A stretch of 64,000 nt of DNA, from NCBI RefSeq assembly GCF_048569485.1, contig NC_134364.1, positions 138,429,298 to 138,493,297 of the forward strand, written 5' to 3'. The notes below the pieces were generated by a model that saw only the letters and a program-made list of their open reading frames with translations, made no database searches and was not told the DNA's origin. The first letter of the stretch is position 1. Every line of letters begins with the position of its first letter. A program made the translations under genes and the position numbers. This stretch comes from Anomaloglossus baeobatrachus (lineage: Eukaryota > Chordata > Amphibia > Anura > Aromobatidae). This document shows positions 1 through 11,100 of this stretch, in pieces.

Positions 1-1175
1 TGGAGGTGTTGGGTATTCCGACAAGAGGTGAGCGGGGACCAGGGAAGTATTGGGTATTCCTGATGAGAGGTGAGCGGAGACCGTTGAGGTGTTGGGTATA
101 AGCCAACATTGAGCCACGGGTGAGGACAGGGTTGATGTCGGGCTGGTACTTGCACCTTGTTCCTCACCCTCCCCTGCAAGTACAAGTGACTAGTCAGGTT
201 TATTCTTTAATTCATTTTCTAGGTTTACAGCATTATATGAAAATCACAGCCGATGCCGTTCATAAAAAGGTCAGTCTGATATTTATTCTCAAAGTGTCTG
301 TGCATTGCATAGGTGGAGACTTGCCTTCATAGAAGACAACATTTGAATTTACAGTTCAGTCAGAAGGGACAATGTATACGTCATCACAGGGATGGTATAC
401 ATAAAATATAGATAGATATGTATTTACAACGCCATTCTGTCTCCTGCATGCTGCTCTCCCCGTTCGGCTCTGTACAGTGGGGTCCTGCTGTATTACGGAT
501 GCGCTGGTTCCCCAGCTGTCCATCAAGAATTCCCAGGGTATTGACTATCGAGCAGTGGATGTCCCCGGTGGAGGGGTCTGGGGTAATTTAGTGCAATTTC
601 CTCTCATCTCTGTAGAGTTGTGGGACAGTTGTCGTGGAGCTGTGACCAGCTGAGGGCGCTCTGTCTGCTGCGTCCAGGCTCTGCTACATCTCACATAGGG
701 AACATTGGTTTAATGACTGTCCATTGCTAGTCCTGGACCCACAGAAGCCTGGAAGCTAATCCTAATTCTGAGCCTGGACATCCAGAAGGAGCAGTGGCCA
801 TCACTGCAGGTCTGGTACTTCCACCTCTTCCGGTGTTTTGCAGTTTTATCATCCATTGAATCAGGTTGGCTTATTGATATAAGGTGTCTGAGGACCTTGG
901 GAAGGAAAAGTACACAATATGGCACCAGAAAGTGTTAGAGACAAATATTTGGTAAAGGGTTCTGCTACTGTGCTCAATGCACTTGGCCAGGAAAATCCAT
1001 GAGGCTGGCGGTAATCTGGGCAAGATATCACAAGGACATCCAGAAAAGAACCAAAGTGCAACATGTCCAGGAGGAATGGAAAAAACCAACTCAGGGGATT
1101 GTAAGGCTGACTAAAACGATGGTCTGTTGTCAGCCCAAGGTCCTGCACTCGGCGTGCATCCTATCCTCGCAGGAA

Positions 1176-1389
1176 CCTAACGGGCATAGGCACTCAAGTA
1201 ATAACAGCCCATAGGTGTGGCCGCCAGTTGTATGTTGTGGGCCGGGGCAGAGCAGGGCCCTGTGGATCACAAGCTCTAGGCAGCAGCTCCTTGGTCCTGT
1301 CTGCTCAATGATATTATTCAAGAAATCACAAGACCTCGATAGTGTCCACTAGTGTCAAGGTTGTGATTTTAGTGCCGCAGGTTCAGTCT
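1176..1389. repeat. 214-bp direct repeat, copy 1
   Basis: It matches 1782-1995 over its full length in the same orientation; by eye only one base differs. The two copies flank a 392-bp insert. The near identity implies a recent duplication or an assembly duplication. Confidence 0.85.
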
Positions 1390-1781
1390 AAGGCTAGTTT
1401 CACACTTGCGTTGAACGGTATCCGTTGCATTGCGTTGTGTAACGGATGCAACGGATGTGTTGCATATAGTGGCACAGCGGATGCAACGGATGCTGCAAAA
1501 CAACGCAATTCGTTTTGATTTTTTTTTTTTTTTACAGTTTTACCAGCGGCAGACTATTGTGAACGATCAGCTGATCTGCAGCCGGCCGCCGGGTGATCAG
1601 CTGATCGCTCCCAGTAGCCGGCCGCCGGGTGATCAGCTGATCGCTCCCTGCAGCCGACCGCCGGTGATCAGCTGAGCGCTGTCACTTGCCGGCAGCCGGG
1701 TGATCAGCTGATCGCTCCCAGTAGCCGGCCGCCGGGTGATCAGCTGATCGCTCCCTGCAGCCGACCGCCGGGCGCTCAATG
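1390..1781. repeat. MITE-like start plus 36-bp GC-rich minisatellite
   Basis: The insert opens with AAGGCTAGTTTCACACTTGCG, the kind of end seen on common amphibian non-autonomous DNA elements. It then has a poly(T) run and about six copies of a ~36-bp unit (from ~1566 to 1775) built around GATCAGCTGATCGCTCC and GCCGGCCGCCGGG. The matching inverted right end of a MITE was not found, so it is probably truncated. Confidence 0.5.
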
Positions 1782-1995
1782 CCTAACGGGCATAGGCACT
1801 CAAGTAATAACAGCCCATAGGTGTGGCCGCCAGTTGTATGTTGTGGGCCGGGGCAGAGCAGGGCCCTGTGGATCACAAGCTCTAGGCAGCAGCTCCTTGG
1901 TCCTGTCTGCTCAATGATATTATTCAAGAAATCACAAGACCTCGATAGTGTCCACTAGTGTCAGGGTTGTGATTTTAGTGCCGCAGGTTCAGTCT
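1782..1995. repeat. 214-bp direct repeat, copy 2
   Basis: Same-orientation copy of 1176-1389. The right flank runs into T- and A-rich sequence rather than the GGCTAG insert that follows copy 1. Confidence 0.85.
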
Positions 1996-2161
1996 TAATA
2001 AAAAAAAAAAAAGATTTTTGTTAAAAAAAAAAAAAATAAATGAGATTAAGGACGCTGCTCCTCCTCCCATCAGCCGCTCCCCAACCTGCACAGTCCTTAC
2101 AGAGTTCTGAATGTGGAGATTGCATTCATTTCTCCGAGGTCTTCAGCCTGAAACAAGAAAA

Positions 2162-2283
2162 CTAAGACGCCAAGAGAGTCATTAGGAGCAGAGAGACGGC
2201 CACCGTCAAATGTAAGTGTTCTCGCTTCGGGCTCGTCCCACTAATGCTCTTCTCCAACTTGGGGATCTCTGGATTAAAGTTAC
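2162..2283 (-). CDS. efna3: efna3 exon 5: linker and GPI signal, stop codon
   Basis: The exon starts after a TTTCAG acceptor (AG at plus 2284-2285) and runs to a TAG stop at 2162-2164. Its first two bases complete a glycine codon begun in exon 4. It encodes [20 protein letters not shown], then REHLHL and a hydrophobic end [13 protein letters not shown]. The small residues in SISGTS are a plausible GPI attachment region, and the hydrophobic tail would be cleaved in the ER. The match to mammalian ephrin-A3 C-termini is close. Confidence 0.93.
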
Positions 2284-4416
2284 CTGAAATACAGGAGGGA
2301 AAAGGTGAATGGAGGAAAGCAAGATCTGGTGTCCAACAGTAAAGCAGAAATGGGCTCAAGTGGCAGTCCAAGAGGCGGGCAGAGGGCACGGACCAGAGTC
2401 CCAGTCCAAGAGGCGGGCAGAGGGCATGGACCAGAGTCCCAGTCCAAGAGGCGGGCAGAGGGCACGGACCAGAGTCCCAGTCCAATGAGCGGGGGCAGAG
2501 GGCACGGACCAGAGTCCCAGTCCAATGGGCAGGCAGAGGGCACGGACCAGAGTCCCAGTCCAATGGGCGGGCAGAGGGCACGGACCAGAGTCCCAGTCCA
2601 ATGGGCGGGCAGAGGGCACAGACCAGAGTCCCAGTCCAATGGGCGGACGGAGGGCACGGACCAGGTTCCCAGTCCAAGAGGCGGGCGGAGGGCACGGACC
2701 AGGTTCCCAGTCCAAGAGGTGGGCAGAGGGCACGGACCAGGTTCCCAGTCCAAGAGGCGGGCAGAGGGCACGGACCAGAGTCCCAGTCCAAGAGGTGGGC
2801 AGAGGGCACGGACCAGAGTCCCAGTCCAAGAGGCGGGCAGAGGGCACGGACCAGAGTCCCAGTCCAAGAGGAGGGCAGAGGGCACGGACCAGAGTCCCAG
2901 TCCAAGAGGCGGGCAGAGGGCACGGACCAGAGTCCCAGTCCAAGATGCGGGCAAAGGGCAAGGGCCAGAGTCCCAGTCCAAGATGCGGGCAAAGGACAAG
3001 AGCCCCGGTTGCAGTCCGAGATATGGGTGGAGGGTAGGGGTCGAGGTCATAGTCAGAGGTAGGCGGAGGGCAGGGGCCGAGGTCAGTCAGGGGATGTAGA
3101 GCGTGAAAAAGGTGATTGATGTAGGAAGGTGGAGAGTGAAGGTAGACGAGTGGGATCGTCCATGTGATGTCTGCAGAGGACTTAAACACCAGAGGGGACT
3201 AGCGAGACTGAACAACATGTCCCTTGAACACAAAAGTACATTTAAGCCAAGAGGAGACAGCAGATGGAGGTGACCGTCCAGTATGTAGGTCACAATATAC
3301 ATGGCGGCCGCCTACAAGATGCACATTAGACAAGGGTTTACTTACACAACACCCAAGGAGGTTTATATTTATGACAGGAGCAGCAGTGTCTTTGGGAGCC
3401 CAAAAACATTAAGCTCAGAGTCGCCCTGTGACACCGTCCTGCGGGCGGCAATAACAGCTAAACACGATGAAGGGAAGCAGCTCGTGTGATTATCTGGCCG
3501 GCCAGGAACAATCCAATCTACATTCCAACAGCAGCAATGAAGCTGGTGTCTTAGTCCCGGGTAGTCAGAGCTCAATCACTAATCCAGTCAAACACTTGGC
3601 TGCAATTTCCGAATCTTTCGGGACGACACCGGGCACAAGTAGCAGGTGCCTGCAGACTACCATATTTGATGGGTGTGATGGCCTGTCATGGATGAGGCAC
3701 GAGACCACTCTGCGGGTCATCAACTACCGATCTGCATCTATGGGCACCTCCTGTAGAATATGATCCGGACACCAGCATGTGAGGAAGTGTGAGAAACTGC
3801 TATGAGTCGACCATCCTGCAGGGGGAGACAGCGCACCACGAGTGAGCAGCAGGGCTGTGGAGTCGGTAAGCTAAACCTTCGACTCAGACTCTTCAATTTC
3901 CCTTGCACCGACTCAGACTCCACCACTCCGACTCCTACATATATTGCTTATAGTTAGGTGAAAAATGTATTGTAGGACATCAACATGTGTATGTGATCAT
4001 CAGACATTTAATTTTTATGATACAATAATCAAGATATTTTAATAGAACATAAAATATATTTATTGGATACAACTTTAGAACACAAAAAACTAATAAATTG
4101 TAAATATGTAATACAATATGTAATATACAGTAGAATACATATATATCTTGTGTAATATATATACACACACACTGTATAATTATATATTATATATATTACA
4201 TATTTACAATTTATTAGTTTGTGTTCTAAAGTTGTATTACAATAAATATATTTTATGTTCTATCTAAATATCTTGATTATTGTATCATAAAAATGATTAA
4301 ATGTCTGATGTTCACATTATACTACAATATATTTTTCACTTAAATATGAGCATTATGCTAAATATTTAGTATGTTTTTGATGAAAAATGTTTTTTTGCCA
4401 CTTACATAGTGCATTA

Positions 4417-4503
<87 letters not shown>

Positions 4504-7500
4504 CTATGTAGGTGGCAAAAAACAGTTTTCAACAAAAACATAGTAAATAACATTTGTGTAGTCTATGAATTTGTTGTAAGACATACAATTGCCTCCATCA
4601 GATCCTCCTTCACAGATGACCTGATGTGACCTAATATTAAGGCTAGAGAACATCCTCTCTACAGTAACTTGGGTTGGAGGCAAAGCAATAACCACATGGG
4701 CAACATCTCTAACAATTTCCGGGTATAAAGGAATTGCCTCATGCACAGTCAGTTTTGATGAACGGTTGAATTTTTCTATTTCTTTGAGAGCAAGTGAAAC
4801 ATTTTACTGAAATCTGGTCAATCTGCTGCTATAGGTGACAGAGGGAAATCTTTTTCCTTGCGGCAACACTTTGCTGCTTCATGTCATCCAAATACTTCTC
4901 AAAGTTAAACTCCTCATCTGATGAGGATGAAGATATGGCAGCAGTAGCACTGTCAGGACCCAAGTCCTCTTGCACCTGGCAGTCCTGTAGCCGCTCATCC
5001 TAACTGCTACCTCACTCAAAGCTTCTTTTCCTTTAGTAAGCTGTTGATCATCAAGCAGTATACGAAGACTTGGGTCCACATAAACAGCTGTCAGAAGAAT
5101 TTTATTTTCAAATAGCTGTGTATCTCTCCGTTTCATTGAAGCAGAAATGCCATCTGCGATTAAACCTCCTGTTTGGGACAGGCAAAATAGCAAGTTCTTC
5201 CACTCCCATATGAAAATGCCAGGAGTTAAATCCTCAGCTTGTAATTTTTTAGTCACGGTAAATGGGTGATTAAGCAATTCCTTCAATTTAGCCACCTGTG
5301 TCCAATGACCTTCATTTAAGGTTACTTGAGGGTTTACCATATCTATAAGAAATGATTTTAGTTCAAGCAATCGCTCAGTCATTAAATAAGTACTTCCTCA
5401 CCGAGTGGCTTGATCAACAATTGCCCCTTTCCCAGCACATTTCTTCAAGATGGAATCAATTTTAGGGGTTCTGGCGGCAATAACCAACTTCCTCACTTTT
5501 CCAATTAGATTTCCAGCATGTCCGCCCAGTTTCACACATCCGGCTTTTCACCAGTTTGGCGGATGCGGCGCACGCCAGTATAGTACGATACAGTACAGTG
5601 GCAACACCACAACTTCCGGGTCACATGACAGCAGTTTTGAAGCAGCTTCAACAAGATCATCTAATCCTAAAGTATCATTTTGCTGTTCTTCTGTTGTAAT
5701 ATCTGTTTGTTCCTCCGTTACATGAGCAGCGCTGTGGCTCCATCTCACACATACTAAATCCTAAATTTTCTTCTAGCTGTTGTTCATTACTCTCATTCAT
5801 CAGTTTAATTGTACTTATCAAGTTTGAAGCATTGTCCTTTACAATAGCAAGAACCTGTTCTTTTTTGAGTTGGTAATCTTGCAGAACTTTTTCCACTAAG
5901 GCCTGGAGAAGCTGGCTGCTGTGATGAGCTTTACTATCTGTTACTGCCAGTGTCTTGCTAACAATTTCTTTCTTCTTTACAAACATCGAATATTGATGGC
6001 AAAATAATTCAGTGAAATGCAGTGACTCTGGGCATCCAGCAAAGGCAATGGGTGACAAGATAGGACATTCAGACACAGCGTTTTGTGAGGATCCTCACAA
6101 AGAATGAGCAGTCAGCTTGTGTGGCCTTTTTCTGATGCTTTTTTATGAGCTCAAAAACCTTTCAGGTTATGCAGTTTTTTAAAAAGCTGATCTGCTTTTG
6201 CAGCTGACAAATGTATCCTCAAAAAACGCAGCAAAAACGCTGTGTGTGAATGTAGCCTTAGATCAGGAACAGAACAGCCATTTATAGGACATTTCATAAC
6301 TTTCCCAAATTCCTATGAAAAAATATTCAACACATTCTGCATTGCACTACTGTGCCCAATTTATTATATATTCTAGGAGTCGGAGCCGGTTCATTTTATA
6401 CCGACTCCGACTCCATCAAAATGAGCTGCGACTTCGGCTCCATCAAAATTAGCTCCGACTCCGGCTCCGACTCCATCAAAATTAGCTCCGACTCCACGAC
6501 TCCAACTCCACAGCCCTGGTGAGCAGACTCACCTAGGTCTTCAATCTTCACCTCTGGTCCTATCGTGAATTGGGGCAGGGTGGGAGCGTGCTTCTCTCCA
6601 GAATGAGCCGCTGCGGGGGAAGGACGACACCATTACCACGCGCCTGACGTAGTCCTGACAACAGTAAGCAATCACCATCCCCCCAGGTCCCAGGTTTTAA
6701 ACACTTACTGGTTGCGCAGAACACGGACACTTTCATCTTCAGGCACGAGTGCCGGTGGTTGTGGGTTGGTGTTGCTGGAAAAAGAAAAAAAAACAAAAAA
6801 CAATAAGAATGGGTGCAATGTAAAAATTAAGACTAAAATACCAGGAGGAACAACTGAAGGGTTCAACTGAGTATCAGCAGGAGGGATCCTGTAAGGGGAC
6901 CGGGGATGTCCATCCACCGGACGACAGATGACTGCAGCGGGAGCCTCCACTAGCCTGCTGTGATTAGTGCCCCCTCACATGTGACTTGGGAGTGAGGCCA
7001 TCCCCCTTACATCCGGCAGAATTTGGGGTGCGAGGAGCCCATACATCAGCCGGACAGATCCCACAATCCGGTGTGAGCCTTCGCTCTGGGGTAGATGGAT
7101 GGCAGTGATCACTCGCAGACTCAGAGGCAGCGGCTCCTCCTGTGTCAGTGAGCAACATCCACTGCACTGATCACATGTGCAATTCTATATTTTGACCACT
7201 AGGGTGAGATATGCACCAGTCTTATTACACCGCTGTATACAGGCATCCGTATTACAGGACAGTGCAGGCATGCAATACATGGTGCACAAACCCAGAGTCA
7301 GATGACACGTCCTCCATCTAACAAACGCAAGGTAAGACGCTCCCCTGTCGGAGGCTGCAGGCGGCTCACCACTGGGCTAAAATGTAACGCCTTGGTTCTG
7401 TTCCTGGGACACTGAGATCTTCAGCGCGCTTGCTGAATGTACTTGATGGCCCCAATGCGGCTCTACTCTCCGGTACTCACAGATGTAGTAGTAGTTGTGT

Positions 7501-7770
7501 CCCGCGTGGAACTCGTACCCCAGAGAAAAGGCGCTGTACCGCTGAAACTTCTCCGAGAACTTGATAGGGCTGTGCGGGGAGTGCGGCCGGTTACATTCCC
7601 AGCGCTTGAAGCCATGGCTGGTGTTGCAGGAGTGGTAGCCCTCATAATTCACCATGTACATGATATACTGCTCCATCCGGTGATCCGCCACCGTATCGTT
7701 ATAATGTGGGCAGTAAATGTCAAGGTAGTCGTTAACATTCACCTGAACCGTGTAGTCATTGCGTCGCAAA
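2162..7770 (-). CDS. efna3: efna3 (ephrin-A3), exons 5 to 2, left copy
   Basis: Ephrin-A3 is a GPI-anchored cell-surface ligand of Eph receptor tyrosine kinases, used in contact-dependent guidance of axons and cells. Four exons are read on the minus strand: exon 2 at 7481-7770, exon 3 at 6709-6774, exon 4 at 6533-6610 and exon 5 at 2162-2283. All have GT donors and AG acceptors. The junctions keep frame: phase 2 before exon 2, then phase 1 at each later junction. The protein contains the receptor-binding domain motifs [33 protein letters not shown] and [16 protein letters not shown]. It ends in an [14 protein letters not shown] tail and a short hydrophobic segment for GPI attachment. That tail is characteristic of ephrin-A3 rather than A1, A2, A4 or A5. 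Exon 1 (signal peptide) was not recognised in the window. Confidence 0.92.
2366..2990. repeat. 38-bp minisatellite in efna3 intron 4
   Basis: About 16 copies of a 38-bp unit containing GGGCAGAGGGCACGGACCAG and CCCAGTCCA lie just upstream of exon 5. The unit has no stops in several frames, so long reading frames appear on both strands; these are not genes. The last copies near 2990 are degenerate. Confidence 0.9.
2991..3841. other. efna3 intron 4, plain sequence
   Basis: Intron sequence between the 38-bp minisatellite and the hAT transposon. No gene, RNA or clear repeat was recognised. Confidence 0.5.
3955..4345. repeat. long palindrome inside the hAT element
   Basis: Bases ~3955-4130 and ~4180-4345 are imperfect reverse complements. 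For example, AATAATCAAGATATTTTAAT on the left pairs with the region around ATATCTTGATTATTG on the right. The centre near 4160 is AT-rich. It could fold into a hairpin with arms of about 165-175 bp. Confidence 0.75.
4335..4560. repeat. second palindrome around a (TA)n microsatellite
   Basis: Arms containing TTTTTTGCCACTTACATAGTG (left) and CACTATGTAGGTGGCAAAAAA (right) flank a ~78-bp TA dinucleotide run at 4421-4498. Pairing extends outwards about 35 bp more on each side. It directly adjoins the palindrome to its left. Confidence 0.75.
6533..6610 (-). CDS. efna3: efna3 exon 4
   Basis: This 78-bp exon follows a CCCCCGCAG acceptor and ends at a GTGAGT donor (plus 6527-6532). It encodes [13 protein letters not shown] followed by [11 protein letters not shown], the linker between the receptor-binding domain and the GPI region, and aligns with HSGEKPVPTLPQFTMGPNVKI of mammalian ephrin-A3. 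The last base starts the glycine codon completed by exon 5. The hAT target duplication begins at intron position +7, immediately after the donor consensus. Confidence 0.9.
6709..6774 (-). CDS. efna3: efna3 exon 3
   Basis: This 66-bp exon lies between a TTTTTCCAG acceptor and a GTAAGT donor. It encodes [21 protein letters not shown], split below the residue limit as [12 protein letters not shown] and MKVSVFCAT, matching TPTHNLHWKCLRMKV of ephrin-A3. It supplies the last conserved cysteines of the receptor-binding domain. Intron 3, to exon 4, is only 98 bp. Confidence 0.92.
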
Positions 7771-7966
7771 CTGGAAGGAAAAAAAAAAAAGACATTAGTC
7801 CCATCAGCCGAGCCACCCCGCAGAGCAGGGACCCCTTCATCCTCCCCGCAGGAGCCGACCCCCGGGATATCCTGATCCCCAAACACCACACCATCTTTAC
7901 ACCAGAAGCCAGATAGGGTCTGCTGAAAAGCTTCTGACAGGCCGCCTCTGGTCACGTGTGTCCGTC
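6798..7966 (-). repeat. left arm of inverted duplication (efna3 exon 2 segment)
   Basis: This segment is the reverse complement of 62833-64000, with about one base of length difference and only scattered substitutions. At 7966 the match stops abruptly: the left copy continues as AATACATCGCACG, while the right copy is preceded by the DIRS end. The outer limit is not reached because the window ends at 64000. Confidence 0.95.
7481..7770 (-). CDS. efna3: efna3 exon 2: receptor-binding domain, left copy
   Basis: This 290-bp exon follows a T-rich tract and CTTCCAG acceptor and ends ATCT|GTGAGT. It encodes most of the ephrin receptor-binding domain: [41 protein letters not shown], the [19 protein letters not shown] core, and [18 protein letters not shown]. 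Conserved cysteines occur in YCP, HSCN and WECN. An NTS sequon follows the second cysteine. The near-identical inverted copy is at 63027-63316. Confidence 0.95.
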
Positions 7967-8129
7967 AATACATCGCACGCACGGCTGAGCTGTAATTTGG
8001 ATTTTTTCTCTAATCTCTGCTCTCAAGGCTGAGAATTAATTAGGAAATATTGAGCTGGACAAAAGCACTTAGTGATGGTCACGCTCCCCCTGTAACACAC
8101 ACCCAGACAGTGCCAGAGCAAAGAAACCG
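7967..8129. other. efna3 intron 1, short plain stretch
   Basis: Unique intron sequence between the end of the inverted match and the 42-bp array. Nothing was recognised. Confidence 0.5.
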
Positions 8130-11100
8130 GATAATATAGAGCCGCGATCACATAAAGAAGAGACATGTGATGATTATACAGAGCCGCGATCACATGAGGA
8201 ACAGACGTGAGGATTATATAGAGCCGCGATCACATGAAGAACAGACGTGTGATGATTATATAGAGCCGCGATCACATGAAGAACAGACGTGTGATGATTA
8301 TATAGAGCCGCGATCACTTGAAGAAGAGACGCGGGAGGATTATATGGAGCCGCGATCACATGAAGAACAGACGTGTGAGGATTATATAGAGCCACGATCA
8401 CATGAAGAAGAGACGTGTGAGGATTATATAGAGCCGCGATAACATGAAGAGACATGTGAGGATTATATAGAGCCGCGATCACATGAAGAAGAGACGTGTG
8501 AGGATTATATAGAGCCGCGATCACATGAAGAGACATGTGAGGATTATATAGAGCCGCGATCACATGAAGAGACGTGAGGATTATATAGAGCCGCAATCAC
8601 ATGAAGAACAGACGTGTGAGGATTATATAGAGCCACGATCACATGAAGAAGAGACGTGTGAGGATTATATAGAGCTGCGATCACATGAAGAAGAGACGTG
8701 TGAGGATTATATAGAGCCACGATCACATGAAGAAGAGACGTGTGAGGATTATATAGAGCCGCGATCACATGAAGAAGAGACATGTGAGGATTATATAGAG
8801 CTGCGATCACATGAAGAACAGACGTGAGGATTATATAGAGCCGCGATCACATGAAGAAGAGACGCGTGAGGATTATATAGAGCCGCGATAACATGAAGAG
8901 ACACGTGATGATTCTATAGAGCCGCGATCACATGAAGAACAGACGTGTGAGGATTATATAGAGCCGCGATCACATGAAGAACAGACGTGTGAGGATTATA
9001 TAGAGCCGCGATAACATGAAGAGACATGTGAGGATTATATAGAGCCACGATCACATGAAGAAGAGACGTGTGAGGATTATATAGAGCCGCGATCACATGA
9101 AGAAGAGACGTGTGAGGATTATATAGAGCCGCGATCACATGAAGAACAGACGGGAGGATTATATAGAGCCGCGATCACATGAAGAACAGACGTGAGGATT
9201 ATATAGAGCTGCGATCACATGAAGAAGAGACGTGTGAGGATTATATAGAGCCACGATCACATGAAGAACAGACTTGTGAGGATTATATAGAGACGCGATC
9301 ACATGAAGAACAGACGTATGAGGATTATATAGAGCCGCGATCACATGAAGAACAGACGTGTGAGGATTATATAGAGCCGTGATCACATGAAGAACAGACT
9401 TGTGAGGATTATATAGAGACGCGATCACATGAAGAAGAGACGCATCAGGATTATATAGAGCCGCAATCACATGAAGAAGAGACGCGTGATGATTATATAG
9501 AGCCGCGATCACATGAAGAGACGCGTGATGATTATACAGAGCCGCGATCACATGAAGAAGAGACATGTGAGGATTATATAGAGCCGCGATCACATGATGA
9601 AGAGACGTGTGAGGATTATATAGAGCCGCGATCACATGAAGAGACGCGTGATGATTATATAAAGCCGCGATCACATGAAGAAGAGACATGTGAGGATTAT
9701 ATAGAGCCGCGATCACATGAAGAACAGACGTGAGGATTATATAGAGCCGCGATCACATGAAGAAGAGACGTGTGAGGATTATATAGAGCCGCGATCACAT
9801 GAAGAACAGACATGTGAGGATTATATAGAGCCACGATCACATGAAGGACAGACGGGAGGATTATATAGAGCCGCGATCACATGAAGAACAGACGTGTGAG
9901 GATTATATAGAGCCACGATCACATGAAGAAGAGACGTGTGAGGATTATATAGAGCCGCGATAACATGAAGAGACATGTGAGGATTATATAGAGCCGCGAT
10001 CACATGAAGAAGAGACGTGTGAGGATTATATAGAGCCACGATCACATGAAGAAGAGACATGTGAGGATTATATAGAGCCGCGATCACATGAAGAAGAGAC
10101 GCATAAGGATTATATAGAGCCGCGATCACATGAAGAAGAGACGTGTGAGGATTATATAGAGCCACGATCACATGAAGAACAGACGTGTGAGGATTATATA
10201 GAGCCACGATCACATGAAGAACAGACGTGTGAGGATTATATAGAGCCGCGATCACATGAAGAACAGACATGTGAGGATTATATAGAGCCGCGATAACATG
10301 AAGAGACGTGTGAGGATTATATAGAGCCGCGATCACATGAAGAAGAGACGTGTGAGGATTATATAGAGCCGCGATCACATGAAGAAGAGACATGTGAGGA
10401 TTATATAGAGCCGCGATCACATGAAGAACAGACGTGAGGATTATATAGAGCCGTGATCACATGAAGAACAGACGTGAGGATTATATAGAGCCGCGATCAC
10501 ATGAAGAACAGACGTGTGAGGATTATATAGAGACGCGATCACATGAAGAACAGACTTGAGGATTATATAGAGCCGCGATCACATGAAGAACAGACGTGTG
10601 AGGATTATATAGAGCCGTGATCACATGAAGAACAGACGTGAGGATTATATAGAGCCGCGATCACATGAAGAACAGACGTGTGAGGATTATATAGAGACGC
10701 GATCACATGAAGAACAGACTTGAGGATTATATAGAGCCGCGATCACATGAAGGAGAGACATGTGAGGATTATATAGAGCCGCGATCACATGAAGAACAGA
10801 CGTGAGGATTATATAGAGCCGCGATTACATGAAGAGACGCGTGAAAATTATATAGAGCCGCGATCACATGAAGAACAGACGTGTGAGGATTATATAGAGC
10901 CGCGATCACATGAAGAACAGACGTGAGGATTATATAGAGCCGCGATCACATGAAGAACAGGCGTGAGGATTATATAGAGCCACGATCACATGAAGAACAG
11001 ACATGAGGATTATATAGAGCCGCGATCACATGAAGAACAGACGTGAGGATTATCTAGAGCCACGATCACATGAAGAAGAGACGTGTGAGGATTATATAGA

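Larger units (their letters stand above)
1..2161. other. 3' flank of efna3; no independent gene seen
   Basis: This stretch lies downstream of the efna3 stop codon on the minus strand, so part of it is probably the 3' untranslated region. Two minus-strand AATAAA-type polyadenylation signals can be read near 198-203 and 281-286, but either could be chance. The first ~110 bases are a degenerate tandem repeat of about 50 bp. The rest holds a 214-bp direct repeat with an insert (listed separately) and poly(A)-like runs near 1997-2036. No convincing coding sequence was recognised; short reading frames here have no familiar motif. Confidence 0.5.
3850..6518 (-). mobile_element. hAT-superfamily DNA transposon in efna3 intron 4
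   Basis: The 2669-bp element has terminal inverted repeats starting CAGGGCTGTGGAGT at both ends and a perfect 8-bp target duplication GTGAGCAG at 3842-3849 and 6519-6526. Transposase remnants lie on the minus strand. 5675-6076 has a VKDNASNLI stretch typical of the catalytic core. 4879-5382 covers the middle of the protein. 4504-4746 has the C-terminal dimerisation motif ([19 protein letters not shown]). The remnants are in separate frames with stops between them, so no complete transposase is encoded. Subterminal tracts repeat GACTCCGACTCC-like words. An end like AACGCTGTGTGTGAATGTAGCCTTA near 6235-6260 and a CAGTTTCACACATCCGGC segment near 5528 may be nested MITE pieces. Confidence 0.92.

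Noticed and set aside
2280-3099. Proline- or arginine-rich protein beside efna3 exon 5
   Set aside because: The 38-bp unit opens frames on both strands; only the terminal ~40 codons on the minus strand (exon 5) are real coding sequence.
4353-4629. Tyrosine/isoleucine-repeat peptides
   Set aside because: These are translations of a TA dinucleotide run.
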